A stretch of 64,000 nt of DNA, from contig JAWNZC010000348.1 in NCBI GenBank assembly GCA_035771165.1, positions 5,744,001-5,808,000 on the forward strand. Reading direction: 5' to 3'. Below the pieces are notes generated by a model. The model made no database searches. It was given only the letters and a program-made list of their open reading frames with translations, and was not told the origin of the DNA. The DNA is from Paragorgia papillata. Its lineage: Eukaryota; Cnidaria; Anthozoa; Scleralcyonacea; Coralliidae. Position 1 is the stretch's first letter, and each line of letters opens with the position of its first letter. The position numbers and the translations under genes are program-made. Shown one piece after another: positions 19,301 through 28,068 of this stretch.

Positions 19301-22058
19301 AAAAACAAAAGAAATCCATCTTTTGGGTGTCCTTAATTATATGTGATAAAATACGTTTGCCGTTTCCGATAAATTTCTTGCTGGATTTTACGGCTCGCAC
19401 AAGGTCAATCAAGATTACGAAACGTAACGACAATCATTTATATTTTTACTTTTTGGGTGACTGTTGTTACAGTTACCTTTACATAAGAAATAAGTAGTTA
19501 CCGGTTAAAGTTACCCAAAAAAGTAACGATCACATGTAACTATAGTTTCTTATATCGAAGTTACTCACAGCCCTGATTCTCTGTTTTATAGATACCTATC
19601 CTATCAATCATGTTCGTTACGCTTGGAAATACAATCCTGGAGTAACCATCTTGCTACGCAAGCAACTATCGCAATATACCGTTACAAACGTTAGGACAAG
19701 TGAAGATGATACACCTTATTCGTTAGGTACAATGATATAATATATAATGCACGGGATGACGTCATAGTATCGTGTTTTTTTCTCTTTTGACCGCCAAGCC
19801 TCGCTTTGATGTTAAGTCAAAATTAACACCAAAGCGAGGCTTGATAAACAGAAAAATAACATAATCCCACATAAGCGCTTTTGGGCATAATTTGTATTGC
19901 GGTAAATATCAAAATCCAATCTAAATTCACTTCATAATCTATACCTCCATACTTTTTATAGGGCTATAAAAGACTATGATGTATGACTTGAGTATCAGCG
20001 AGTTGAAAGCTTTAGCAAATAAATCAATTTATATAGTGTATCACCACGCACAGAGAATATAGAATATATTTTAAATTTTGGCACATGCTAATTTCTTAAT
20101 GTATTTTTGTGATTTTAACCAAAATCCATGACATTTCACCTTTAACTTGGCGGTCATTTATGAAAAGGTTCTATTGCACTGGTCTTCCTCGCAGCGGCTC
20201 TTAATAAGCTGGATTTCTACGATATAGGCGTCAAATGTCGCGCACTGAAAATGCACAAATATTTTGTTTTACGTTCATTACTTTACTATATTGTTATAAT
20301 ACAGCTGTTATAAGCCAAACGCTGCTATTGATATAATTGACTGACTGGATGCTTCATTGTACTGAAAATACAAATATACAGTATAAAGTGTGAAAGTTCC
20401 TGAGGCATTTACACTTTGAAAAGCAACCGCCACGGCAATCTCGGGTTGTTATAGGAACCGCTGTTTTATAACTTCTACAAATTTAACATCTCTTTGATAC
20501 TAATATTTGTAACACTTTTAGACGGGTTTTTTAATCAAGTCAGTAAATTTCTTTTTACAGGGACCTATTCCACTCTTAATGCATACTTTAGATTGGAAAG
20601 ACGTCTCGGGTATTTTTTGATGCAAGTTTACACACCATGCATGTTCCTTGTGGTTTTAGCTGGATTTTCGTTCTGGGTGGATCCCAGAGCTACTCCAGCA
20701 CGTGTTGCTCTTAGTTTAACAACACTTCTTACTACTGCAACCATTTGGTCCGCTATAAACGCCAGCATGCCCAAAGTGAATTACATTAAAGCCGTCGATA
20801 TCTATTTTTTGACCTCGTTTGGATTCGTGTTTTCCACGCTGTTACAATATATATTTCTACTAACTTTGAAAGCGAACATGTACTCGTGGAAAATACACAA
20901 GGCTCTGGATGAAGATATTGAGAAGGTTAGTGGCATATATTAAAATCGGGGGTAACTTGAATTAGTATCAACTAACCAGCCACTTCCAGTGGCCTATCAC
21001 CAATGTTGCGTTTTGATTTGGCTGAGATGCGAGATGCATATTATCATTAATTAATTAAATTATTAAAAACTATTAAGACTCTAAAAAAAAAACACTAAAA
21101 AATAGACCTCTTGAAAAAATACTACAATGCATCGTTATATACGCATAGCTTCAACTTCGTTCTTTTGAATTCTATTGGAAATAGACAAACGTTTGGAGCA
21201 ATGAATAAGACTGAGAATTCAAACGAATGAAGTTGAGCCCATGCGTGTATAATGATGCATTAGAGTTTTAGCCCGAGCCGAAGGCGCGAGGGTTAAAATT
21301 AGCTCTGAGAAGGGCTAGATTCTTTGCTTCATAAAGAGTGGAAAAGGATAAATAGGAAAAACTGGATAGGAAATTGAATTCTCAAATCATTAATTATTCA
21401 GGATAACAAAAGAAATAAAATATTAAATTAATATATAGAATCCGACATAGTTTAACGCTACTCTGGCTTAAAAGTTTTTTGAACGCAACTTAAAACGTCA
21501 CTGTTCATGACCCAACATTTCAAGTTTCAACACTCCGATTTATAGTACCTTTATATCTCCACGACGATCACCCCTGATGAAGACACTTTTAAGCCAGAAT
21601 AGCCTTAAATTCTTCATCTGGACTGAATCCTAGGTATACAAGTCTCGGTACTTTGTCAGAATTGATCTCTTTCTTACTAGGGAATGGGATATATTAATGG
21701 CTGCTTTGGTTTATTCAAGAAATTAGAAAGCAATCGAAGTTCTAAATATGCAGACGCTTCTCAATCAACAGATGGATTATGTTTTGAAGGTTACTCTGCT
21801 CTTTACTATAATTGCGACGACTTCGACAAGAGTCAATGGATGACGAAAAAGAATGTTGGCTCGAAGGAATGCAGTGGTGGCAAGAAAAGTCACCATCATG
21901 AAAAATTAAATTCGTTTGATCCTGAAACAATGAATCATTACAGGCAACGCAAAGATTTTCATTGTATTCTTTCGCTTGATAAACTTAGTCGAGTTATTTA
22001 TCTATTTTGCTATTTAATTTTTAATTTGACTTATTGGTTTACATATTATCGAAGATAA
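13170..22058 (+). CDS. Cys-loop ligand-gated anion channel subunit (GABA-A/glycine receptor type), gene A
   Basis: Exons: 13170-13309, 16769-16857, 16942-17009, 17587-17813, 18917-18999, 19592-19726, 20561-20925 and 21681-22058. Lengths sum to 1485 nt, 494 aa plus stop, with all phases consistent. Order: signal peptide (about residues 1-29), extracellular beta-sandwich with loop D (DMYFRQQW), loop A (WVGDATF), Cys loop with 13 residues between the cysteines, loops B and C, then M1 (GYFLMQVYTPC), M2 ([18 protein letters not shown]), M3, a cytoplasmic loop of about 120 residues, and M4 (LDKLSRVIYLFCYLIFNL) near the C-terminus. The P-A-R at the start of M2 is the anion-selectivity signature, and 2'Ala, 6'Thr and 9'Leu match GABA-A beta subunits. 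Likely a plasma-membrane chloride channel subunit; the ligand is not determinable. The tandem paralogue at 27272-37850 has the same exon plan. The ATG at 13170 is chosen because it gives the signal peptide; M5 and M10 are also possible starts. Confidence 0.93.
14310..14597 (+). pseudogene. PIF/Harbinger transposase N-terminal fragment
   Basis: Open frame whose distal half reads VWNTYSNARLKKTFRVSRDT then FRYILGKM. This resembles the N-terminal 'VW--YSD-RFKKTFRVSR-TF-YIL' block of Harbinger-type (HARBI1-like) DDE transposases. The catalytic domain is absent because the frame stops at 14597 just before another foldback element. It lies in gene A intron 1 inside a probable non-autonomous or decayed element of about 14.1-15.7 kb. 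Confidence 0.6.
14612..15402. mobile_element. Foldback element with 'GGAGTTAAAATAACTCC' repeats
   Basis: Terminal inverted repeats CACTGTTATTTTCAGGG and CCCTTGAGAATAACAGTG. The interior is studded with GGGAGTTAAAATAACTCCC-like palindromes at both ends and a plain middle. Nested in the Harbinger-like element. Confidence 0.65.
15796..16093. mobile_element. Foldback/MITE in gene A intron 1
   Basis: Imperfect ends GCATAGTCATTCAAAACATG+GTCTGGAAACTC and GAGTTTCCAGACCATA+TTGACTATATGC. Its interior (CAATCACTCGACTGTACTAT, TTTAAATATTAATAAA) matches the element in gene B intron 7 at 36929-37245. Confidence 0.7.
16239..16374. repeat. Inverted repeat, about 55-bp arms
   Basis: AAGAAATGGTTCATGGTTTG / CAAACCATGAACCATTTCTT ends; GGCGTGCTCC / GGAGCACGCC further in. 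Another 'CGTGCTCCATAACTC' lies to the left at 16140. Confidence 0.8.
16497..16686. mobile_element. Foldback element, complete copy (gene A intron 1)
   Basis: Nested palindromes: AAGAAATAGAAAATGG / CCATTTTCTATTTCTT at the ends, then GTTTATATAACCTGATGCAA, ACTCGAGTGAGTTGGGAGAA and their inverses. 136-150 bp of its right side recur almost unchanged at 25822-25972. Confidence 0.8.
16769..16857 (+). CDS. Gene A exon 2: N-terminal helix region
   Basis: Encodes [20 protein letters not shown] then DPRIRPNYGG. The 'VL-L---GYDPRIRPNYGG' pattern is the conserved start of the receptor ligand-binding domain in GABA-A and glycine receptors. It contains one N-glycosylation sequon (NLT). Acceptor TTACAG, donor GTACGT, 89 nt. 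Confidence 0.9.
16942..17009 (+). CDS. Gene A exon 3: beta strand 1
   Basis: A 68-nt exon encoding GKPVNIKVWYSVLAIRDIQE then VDM. This is the beta1 strand 'V-I-V-V---I--I-EVDM' preceding loop D. Its size is characteristic of the family exon. Ends in phase 0. Confidence 0.9.
17348..17400. repeat. (ACAGT)n microsatellite
   Basis: Pentanucleotide ACAGT repeated four times, then degenerate copies. In gene A intron 3. Confidence 0.8.
17587..17813 (+). CDS. Gene A exon 4: loops D and A
   Basis: Encodes the loop D strand ([17 protein letters not shown]) and loop A (FIWVGDATFENA). Arg in 'YFRQ' aligns with the arginine of the complementary face that contacts the ligand carboxylate in GABA-A alpha and glycine receptors. 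Loop A has Gly where the family has Pro (WVPD) and Ala-Thr where the paralogue keeps Thr-Tyr. Confidence 0.93.
17992..18145. repeat. Inverted repeat in gene A intron 4
   Basis: ATTAGCCATTTTGGAATTGC / GCAATTCTGAAATGACTAAT ends, GACAATGCATCATG / CATGATGCATTGTC inside; arms about 60 bp, imperfect. Confidence 0.8.
18425..18886. mobile_element. Foldback with about 180-bp arms just before the Cys-loop exon
   Basis: Ends TTAAAGTGCCTATGAAACG / CGTTTCATAGGCACCTTAA; the arms continue through AAATTAAGTTTGTCTTATTT and TGACGTCACACGTGCATAA with their inverses. The right end lies 30 bp from exon 5. A decayed relative is at about 38020-38390. Confidence 0.85.
18917..18999 (+). CDS. Gene A exon 5: Cys loop
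   Basis: Encodes [20 protein letters not shown] then CPLTVLS: two cysteines with exactly 13 residues between them and the invariant YPFD. 83 nt. The acceptor lies only 30 bp after the right end of a foldback element (18425-18886). Confidence 0.95.
19592..19726 (+). CDS. Gene A exon 6: loops B and C
   Basis: Encodes YTYPINHVRYAWKYNPGV and continues to DDTPYSLG. With exon 5 it gives loop B 'LSYTY', where GABA-A beta and glycine receptors have 'ESYGY' or 'ESFGY'; the acidic residue is replaced by Leu. Only about 41% identical to the paralogue exon. Confidence 0.88.
19789..20155. mobile_element. Probable MITE in gene A intron 6
   Basis: GACCGCCAAG near the left and CTTGGCGGTC near the right. 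A strong hairpin CAAGCCTCGCTTTG ... CAAAGCGAGGCTTG at 19795-19843 sits at the left side. Confidence 0.5.
20561..20925 (+). CDS. Gene A exon 7: M1, M2, M3
   Basis: Begins GTYSTLNAYFRLERRLGYF, the end of loop C into pre-M1, then the three membrane segments. M2 runs from PARVALSL to SAIN; the M2-M3 linker is ASMPKVNYIKAVD; M3 is IYFLTSFGFVFSTLLQY. Acceptor TTTTTACAG, donor GTTAGT. Confidence 0.95.
21126..21261. repeat. Inverted repeat in gene A intron 7
   Basis: AATGCATCGTTATATACGCA / TGCGTGTATAATGATGCATT with GCTTCAACTTCGTTC / GAATGAAGTTGAGC. Followed by AGCCCGAGCCGAAGGCGCGA, a GC-rich tag. Confidence 0.7.
21681..22058 (+). CDS. Gene A exon 8: intracellular loop and M4
   Basis: Starts after TTACTAG at GMGYINGCFGLFKK, carries a polar Lys/Ser/His-rich cytoplasmic stretch, then M4 (LDKLSRVIYLFCYLIFNLTY) and ends WFTYYRR-stop. 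The cytoplasmic part is unlike that of the paralogue; M4 is nearly the same. Confidence 0.9.
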   Translation, partial: GMGYINGCFGLFKKLESNRSSKYADASQSTDGLCFEGYSALYYNCDDFDKSQWMTKKNVGSKECSGGKKSHHHEKLNSFDPETMNHYRQRKDFHCILSLDKLSRVIYLFCYLIFNLTYWFTYYRR

Positions 22059-22601
22059 CTAAGTATAGGTTAGTTAATAACCTGCTGATAATTTTAATCG
22101 ATAGTTATATAACGCAACTAAGACAAATTTAACTTTATAAAACACGTATACTCTGCGAATAGCTTCGAAAACGACCTTGGTAAGTTCATTGGCGTAGTAA
22201 TTTTGAAAAACAACGTTGTTTAAGCCGAGAAAATCAAAGCTAAAGTTTATGTAAATCAGGAGGATTTTTTATCAGAAAACCATGGACATATGGTACTCCC
22301 TTTGTGTTTTTGCCATGAATTATTGAGTTTTTGAAATAATGTTTACAACACGAACAACAGTATTTTATCAAGTTTAAATCATCGATATTCTTTATTAAAT
22401 TTTATACTGTAATGTGTCGTCTGTGCATTTTCATTAGTTCTTGACCGTCACATCAGCGGATTTGTTTCTCTTTTTTCAGGCTCCAAAAATCCTTCAATAA
22501 ACCACTTGAATTTTTATTCTATAAAACAAATAGATTATATTTTCCCGTTATGTGTATTCTGTAATAGATCACTCTCTTGCTCCATCCATCCATCCATCCA
22601 T
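22059..22601 (+). other. 3' flank of gene A with possible poly(A) signal
   Basis: No further coding is visible after the stop. An AATAAA hexamer at 22496-22501 is a plausible polyadenylation signal, giving a 3' UTR of about 450 nt. A short tetranucleotide tract (CATC)n starts at 22582 and leads into the long TTCC repeat. Confidence 0.4.
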
Positions 22602-23033
22602 CCTTCCTTCCTTCCTTCCTTCCTTCCTTCCTTCCTTCCTTCCTTCCTTCCTTCCTTCCTTCCTTCCTTCCTTCCTTCCTTCCTTCCTTCCTTCCTTCCT
22701 TCCTTCCTTCCTTCCTTCCTTCCTTCCTTCCTTCCTTCCTTCCTTCCTTCCTTCCTTCCTTCCTTCCTTCCTTCCTTCCTTCCTTCTTTCCTTCCTTCCT
22801 TCTTTCTTTCCTTCCTTCCTTCCTTCCTTCCTTCCTTCCTTCCTTCCTTCCTTCCTTCCTTCCTTCCTTCCTTCCTTCCTTCCTTCCTTCCTTCCTTCCT
22901 TCCCTTCCTTCCTTCCTTCCTTCCTTCCTTCCTTCCTTCCTTCCTTCCTTCCTTCCTTCCTTCCTTCCTTCCTTCCTTCCTTCTCTCCTTCCTTCCCTCC
23001 CTCCCTCCCTCCTTCCTTCCCTCCCTCTCTCTC
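22582..23033. repeat. Long (TTCC)n microsatellite
   Basis: About 390 bp of nearly pure TTCC units from about 22602 to 22995, with a short (CATC)n lead and a CCCT-rich end. It produces long spurious Ser-Phe-Leu-Pro and Lys-Glu-Gly-Arg frames. About 100 bp past the possible poly(A) site of gene A. Confidence 0.95.
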
Positions 23034-23174
23034 CGAATATAAACTGAACATACATGTGCAGAGTAGTTCTGTCTGGGCTGTTGGAGTTAATCTAATTCTA
23101 AACGCTTTGAAAACTTCACTTGCTTTCCCATTAATACCGGCCAACGTATATAATAAACGCTTAGACAAACTAAC

Positions 23175-23295
23175 AAGATTTACATATAGAGCAAAGTGAG
23201 AATGTTGTAAACTGCCGAAATGCACATTTCACTCTGATGAAGGGCGCGCCTCCGCTCGAAACGTCCGTTACCAAAAACCTCGGCGGTTTACGACA

Positions 23296-23330
<35 letters not shown>

Positions 23331-24650
23331 TCATTGATTTAAATTTATTTATGCACGGTAAGCCTTTCAACTTACGTTGTTTTTAGAAGGGCCGTGCTAT
23401 CTTTAAATATTTACAAGCTAAAAAAATTTTGTATAAAAACAAAAAAAAAGAAAGAACTATTTTACACATACAGCATATATATATACATTTTTTTGAATTT
23501 GTTTTGCAATATTATTAAAAAGGTAAACAATTTGTCAATTTAATTAACTGAATATTGATTCCAAACCTTAGCCCCTAAATAACTAAAGCTTCGCTTCATG
23601 GAATTATTTGGTTTAGATAACATCAGTAATTTATTATTGTTTCTTAAATTATAATTAACATTGTTGCATGTTTTAAAAGTTCGTAAATTATAGTTGGACA
23701 ATTTTCTCTCATCACATCTTGCATATAATTTTGCATTTTAGCATTTCTTCGTTTTTCTAGTTCTACCCAGCCTAATTTTCTTAAGATTTCCCATGAACGC
23801 ACATCATAGGTATCTCCTGTTATTATTCTTCCTGCTCTATTTTGAAGTTTTTGCAGTGAAGATTTTAGAGTTGCTGAGCAATTTCCCCAGACCAGGGAAC
23901 AATAGTCGAAATGTGGTAGGACTAATGCTTTATACATTGTTTCCAAAGTATCTTTAGAAACATAAGGTTTGCATAATCTTAGAACACCTATTGCTCTAGA
24001 CGCTTTCTTACTGATGTTATCTACTTGTTCTTTCCAATCTAGTTTTTCATCAATGATGATTCCAAGTCTTTTTCTTTTTGTTACACGTTTGACAAAATTA
24101 TTTCCAATTTTAATGATCGGGTCAGTTTCGATAATCGATATGTTATGCTTTGATGCAATAATCATATATTCTGTTTTGTCAATGTTTAGAGTTAATTTAT
24201 TTGCTACTAGCCAATTTTCTATTTTGCATAATTCAGAATTTAATTTTTCTTGGGTTATATCGATTGTTTTTCCATTGACTGATACATTTGTATCATCAGC
24301 AAACATGCTAGGCATGGAATCATCAAGATAATTAGGAAGGTCATTGATGTAAATTAAGAAGAGAAGCGGTCCCAAATTTGATCCTTGTGGAACCCCGCAT
24401 CGGATACTTCTGATGGACGATATACTTTGCTTAATTTTGCAAACTTGTCTTCTATTTTTTAAATATGAATTAAACCATTTTATAGATGCCCCTTGGAAAC
24501 CATATAGTTTTAGTTTTCCAAGAAGTATCTCATGATTTACTGTATCATGTAAATTAATAAATAAATTTAAAAAATAAATTATTCACTTTGTTCAATCTAA
24601 AGCCTGCCTACGCAGCACTCGACTTCTTTATACTCTAAGATTTACATATA
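23175..24650. mobile_element. Retroposed hammerhead-like unit, split by a LINE, with 14-bp target duplication
   Basis: AAGATTTACATATA occurs at 23175-23188 and again at 24637-24650. Between them: GAGCAAAGTGAGAATG, TAAACTGCCGA, a core CTGATGA (23234-23240) ... GAAACGTC (23258-23265), TCGGCGGTTTA, then a LINE (23297 to about 24578), then CACTTTGTTC and GCCTGCCTACGCAGCACTC. The two outer pieces together match the intact order seen at 63720-63830. Confidence 0.7.
23297..24578 (-). mobile_element. LINE with reverse-transcriptase domain, 5'-truncated, minus strand
   Basis: A minus-strand frame from about 24578 to 23644 encodes DTVNHEILLGKLKLYGFQ, WFNSYLKNRRQV, GVPQGSNLGPLLFLIYIND and the catalytic FADDT, followed by thumb and C-terminal sequence (DYCSLVWGNCS). 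This is the RT core of a CR1/L2/jockey-like non-LTR element. No stop is seen within the RT part, so the insertion is fairly young. The 3' end is marked by a (TTGA)n tail at 23297-23330. It lies between genes A and B. Confidence 0.88.
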
Positions 24651-25821
24651 AATAGAAATAAGAATTGAGACCAACAGATTGCAAGATGACAGCAATAGTA
24701 TAAGCCCGTTTACACGACACGAGTTTTTGGTACGGCACTCTTAAATTTCGGCACGCGAAACACTTTCTTTAAAATGGCCTGCTGCGTTTGCACGACACAC
24801 TTTTGGCGGACCCGAAGCACGTCTAACTTTCTAACCGGCACTCCTGATCACGAATAGGGTCCTCTTAATTGTTGAGCCATCGGAACAATTTTAAAGGCAC
24901 AGTGTCGGGTATATTAAATTACCGCTTAACTAGAAATACATAAATGCAATAACCCCTCACCCGCTTTTATCATGCATTTTTGTAAATACTCCCTGATTAG
25001 AAAACGTTAATGCACCCCTTGCGCTCTTTTTTATTGGGGGCCTGGAAATAGCTACTCCTGTCGGAACGATGAAAATATAGTCTTAATTCTGGTAGAGTAT
25101 TTGAAATAAAAAAAACCGAAAACTCTATTTTTTTGAGGAAAAAGGTAACAAAGAACAAAGAAACATTTAAGGATGATATTTCGTAAAAAAATATTGAGAT
25201 GAACAGACTACTGAAGCAGGCGTCATAATTTGATCAAAATATTAGGGTTATATTTCACAGTTCTTTCTTCCCAATGTTTACAAAGAACATTGCTAGAGAT
25301 CTAAAAATATTATTTTGCATTTTGAAAACTACTCAAACAACTGCCTGGCTGCCGGTTGGCTGCCACTGCTATATTCATTTATGGCATTTTAAATTTATTT
25401 AAACTAATATAACAAAAACAATTTTTCATTTTGAAATCTGAATTGCTGAAAATATTTTCATCTACATGTTAATAAATATTTCAACAGCATTTGTACGTTT
25501 TACAAAAGAAAAATTGTTCCTTTTCATTTTTTATGCCAAATTATAAACAACCTAACGCTAAGCCACAAGTAGTTTTACAATAAGAAAACTATTTAAAAGA
25601 AGATTAGTCATCAGACGGCAGCCACAGGTAAAAAATACAACCGGCATTGGCAAGGAAAAAAACATGCAATGGATATGATACGTTTAAAATACTTCAAGGA
25701 CACACAAAATAGAAAACAAAATTAACAGTGATAGGATATAAACAGGGAAAACTCGAACAGTTTTGCTACTAAATTTTCGTGATTACTGAGAGCGGCTGCT
25801 CTATATTTTTACCGTAAGCTT
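24651..25821. other. Intergenic between genes A and B
   Basis: A half MITE is suggested at 24708-24800 (CCGTTTACACGACACGAG, CTGCGTTTGCACGACACAC). The remainder is AT-rich without a gene. Confidence 0.4.
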
Positions 25822-25972
25822 AAACTCGAGTGAGTTGGGAGAATTCGAAAGTACTTATGTAAACCCTCGCCTACGGCTCGGGTTCACATAAACTTTCGAA
25901 TTCTCCCAACTCACTCTCGTGTTTGCATCAGGCTATATAAACACGGGCGGCCATTTCCTATTTCTTAAATAT
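25822..25972. mobile_element. Foldback element, half copy of 16497-16686
   Basis: Starts AAACTCGAGTGAGTTGGGAG and runs to TATTTCTTAAATATA with very few differences from the gene A intron copy. The left outer arm is missing. Confidence 0.85.
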
Positions 25973-27271
25973 ATATATATACAAATATTCAGATCGGTCA
26001 AACGATTCGCACTTTAACACGCGTGTAAAGTGGACTCCACGCATGTCGAGATTAGCACCCTCACCGGGCTCCGGGCCTTCGGCCCTACGCCCGGGCTCGG
26101 GGATTAATAGTTTTGCGTGCGACAAAAATTATATTAGTGTGCAAAGGAAAGAAATAATATTCTTAAAACGTTAAAATAGTAAGTCATAGTTAGTGCATTT
26201 TCTTACGGACTATTTAGTGGCCAAGTTGTGTGATATTCACCATAATTTTAATCATGTCGGAACTTGAATTTGTCCACGAAGTTTTTCACTGTTTGCGTCA
26301 TGGGTGCGTTAATAAACGTGAATAACAATATTCGTGGGTATTTTCAAACATGGCGGACGAAAACGCGGTAAATAAATTGGCTGTAGCTTGGTATCTTTAC
26401 ATTAAGAAAAGAAAAAATGTCATGCAGACACAATTTAAAGACAGCTCTTCTCCACGAATACCTGTTCACTAAATAAAAAAACGCAGATTTGACTTTATTA
26501 ATGGAGCTGTCTTAGCTTGTTTTCATTTCTTAGCTGGTTTTACACGTATGTAACGAAACTTGAATTGCGTCCTCTGCCATGCACAAATGTATAAGCGTTC
26601 TAGTTTTAGCATATAAATATATATATATATATATATTATATAATTTAGTCACTATATCATTGCCATAATAAGAAACACTAAGCCGAACTCTCTAGAACCG
26701 TACTGAAATTTACCCGACCACCTGTTTTAGTACACGTACAGGTCTTGTATTGAGATCAGTGGTCTTGTACTGTTCCAAAACTGTACACATTTTCGAATAA
26801 AAAGGCGGAACAATGCTAAATTAGGTATATACGGTCCCGAACTCGTCAGAACCCGTTTAAACGCGCAAGAGTACGATATACCACGGAAGGAAGAGCGCAG
26901 AGTTTGACCTAGTGTATATTTCATGTACTTGCAATTATTTACGACACCTGTTTTTCGACATCGGCTTTTGTCTTTCTGAGCTATAAATAGTTTGCGCGGT
27001 GACTAATAAAACCCATCTCTGTATATATGCACTGAAACTAATTGGAAATCTACTCAATTCTATAGCGAATAGAAAGATGATTCACGCAAAAAACGCCTAG
27101 TGGAAACTAGGAGAGTATAGACTATGTGGAAACTGAGCATGAACAAATTAATTATTCGACGTAGGTCTCATAATAAATATTAATTCTATACATAAGTTTT
27201 CATAATAGAAGGTTTAGCATGCAATTGACGTTTGAACGCACACCAACGATAACGTAACTCTGCTAATCAAA
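25973..27271. other. Intergenic, 5' flank of gene B
   Basis: Includes a GC-rich hairpin near 26066-26100 (CCGGGCCTTCGGCCC), a (TA)n tract at about 26618-26640 and otherwise unremarkable sequence. The promoter of gene B must lie here, but no element can be named. Confidence 0.4.
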
Positions 27272-27417
27272 ATGAATGCTCAGAGAAATGGTTATGTTAA
27301 AGTGTTGTTAGTTATTCTTGCTTGGTCCTTTCTTGTTTTATTTCAAATAACGACTTCTTCTGATGGTTTGAGCAGACCCAGAAATGACACCAAAGACTCC
27401 GCTAAGGCAAGACAGAG
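27272..27417 (+). CDS. Gene B exon 1: signal peptide
   Basis: [20 protein letters not shown], then a further hydrophobic run and TTSSDG. The tail [17 protein letters not shown] aligns with gene A exon 1. Donor AG|GTATGC. Confidence 0.85.
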
Positions 27418-27990
27418 GTATGCGTTGAATTGACTTAATCATTAGCGAGAGTAAAGTGACTGGTTTCTCGTAGAAACCTCTGACGAAGGGCCTTCGCTCG
27501 AAACGTTAGACCCTACGTTCTCTGTTTCGGCAGTATATCTAACCTTACTATATTACTAAAAGTTAAACTGGAGCTCATAAGCAGGAACTCGCTTCATTCT
27601 TTTAAGTAAAAATGTAAACTATATATGCATACATATATATATATATATATATATTAAATGAAGGAGTTTGTTGCTACTCGGAGTTTCACGTTATTACACG
27701 ATCATCAGGCAACTGAGTATGGTCTGCTTCTCCTGTGGTGACATGACTCTGCTCGGAGGTGTTGATTGAGTGGGAGGTTGATTGGCGACGTACATTTTTC
27801 TTTCGGCACAAATTCTTGGCATAAAATTTGTTTTCATGACGGCATTTTGAGACGATTTCTGCTCTTTTGTCCATGCAGTAGGTTTTCATTATTGGCTTTC
27901 AAAATCTTTGAAAAGTATTGAGCACTCTGTCTCACCGCAGACATTCACCTTACTTTGTTAATATATATATATATATATAACCTTACTTTG

Positions 27991-28068
<78 letters not shown>

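Noticed and set aside
22506..23225. Long open frames of Ser-Phe-Leu-Pro and Lys-Glu-Gly-Arg repeats on both strands
   Set aside because: They are all readings of one TTCC microsatellite; no splice or coding support.
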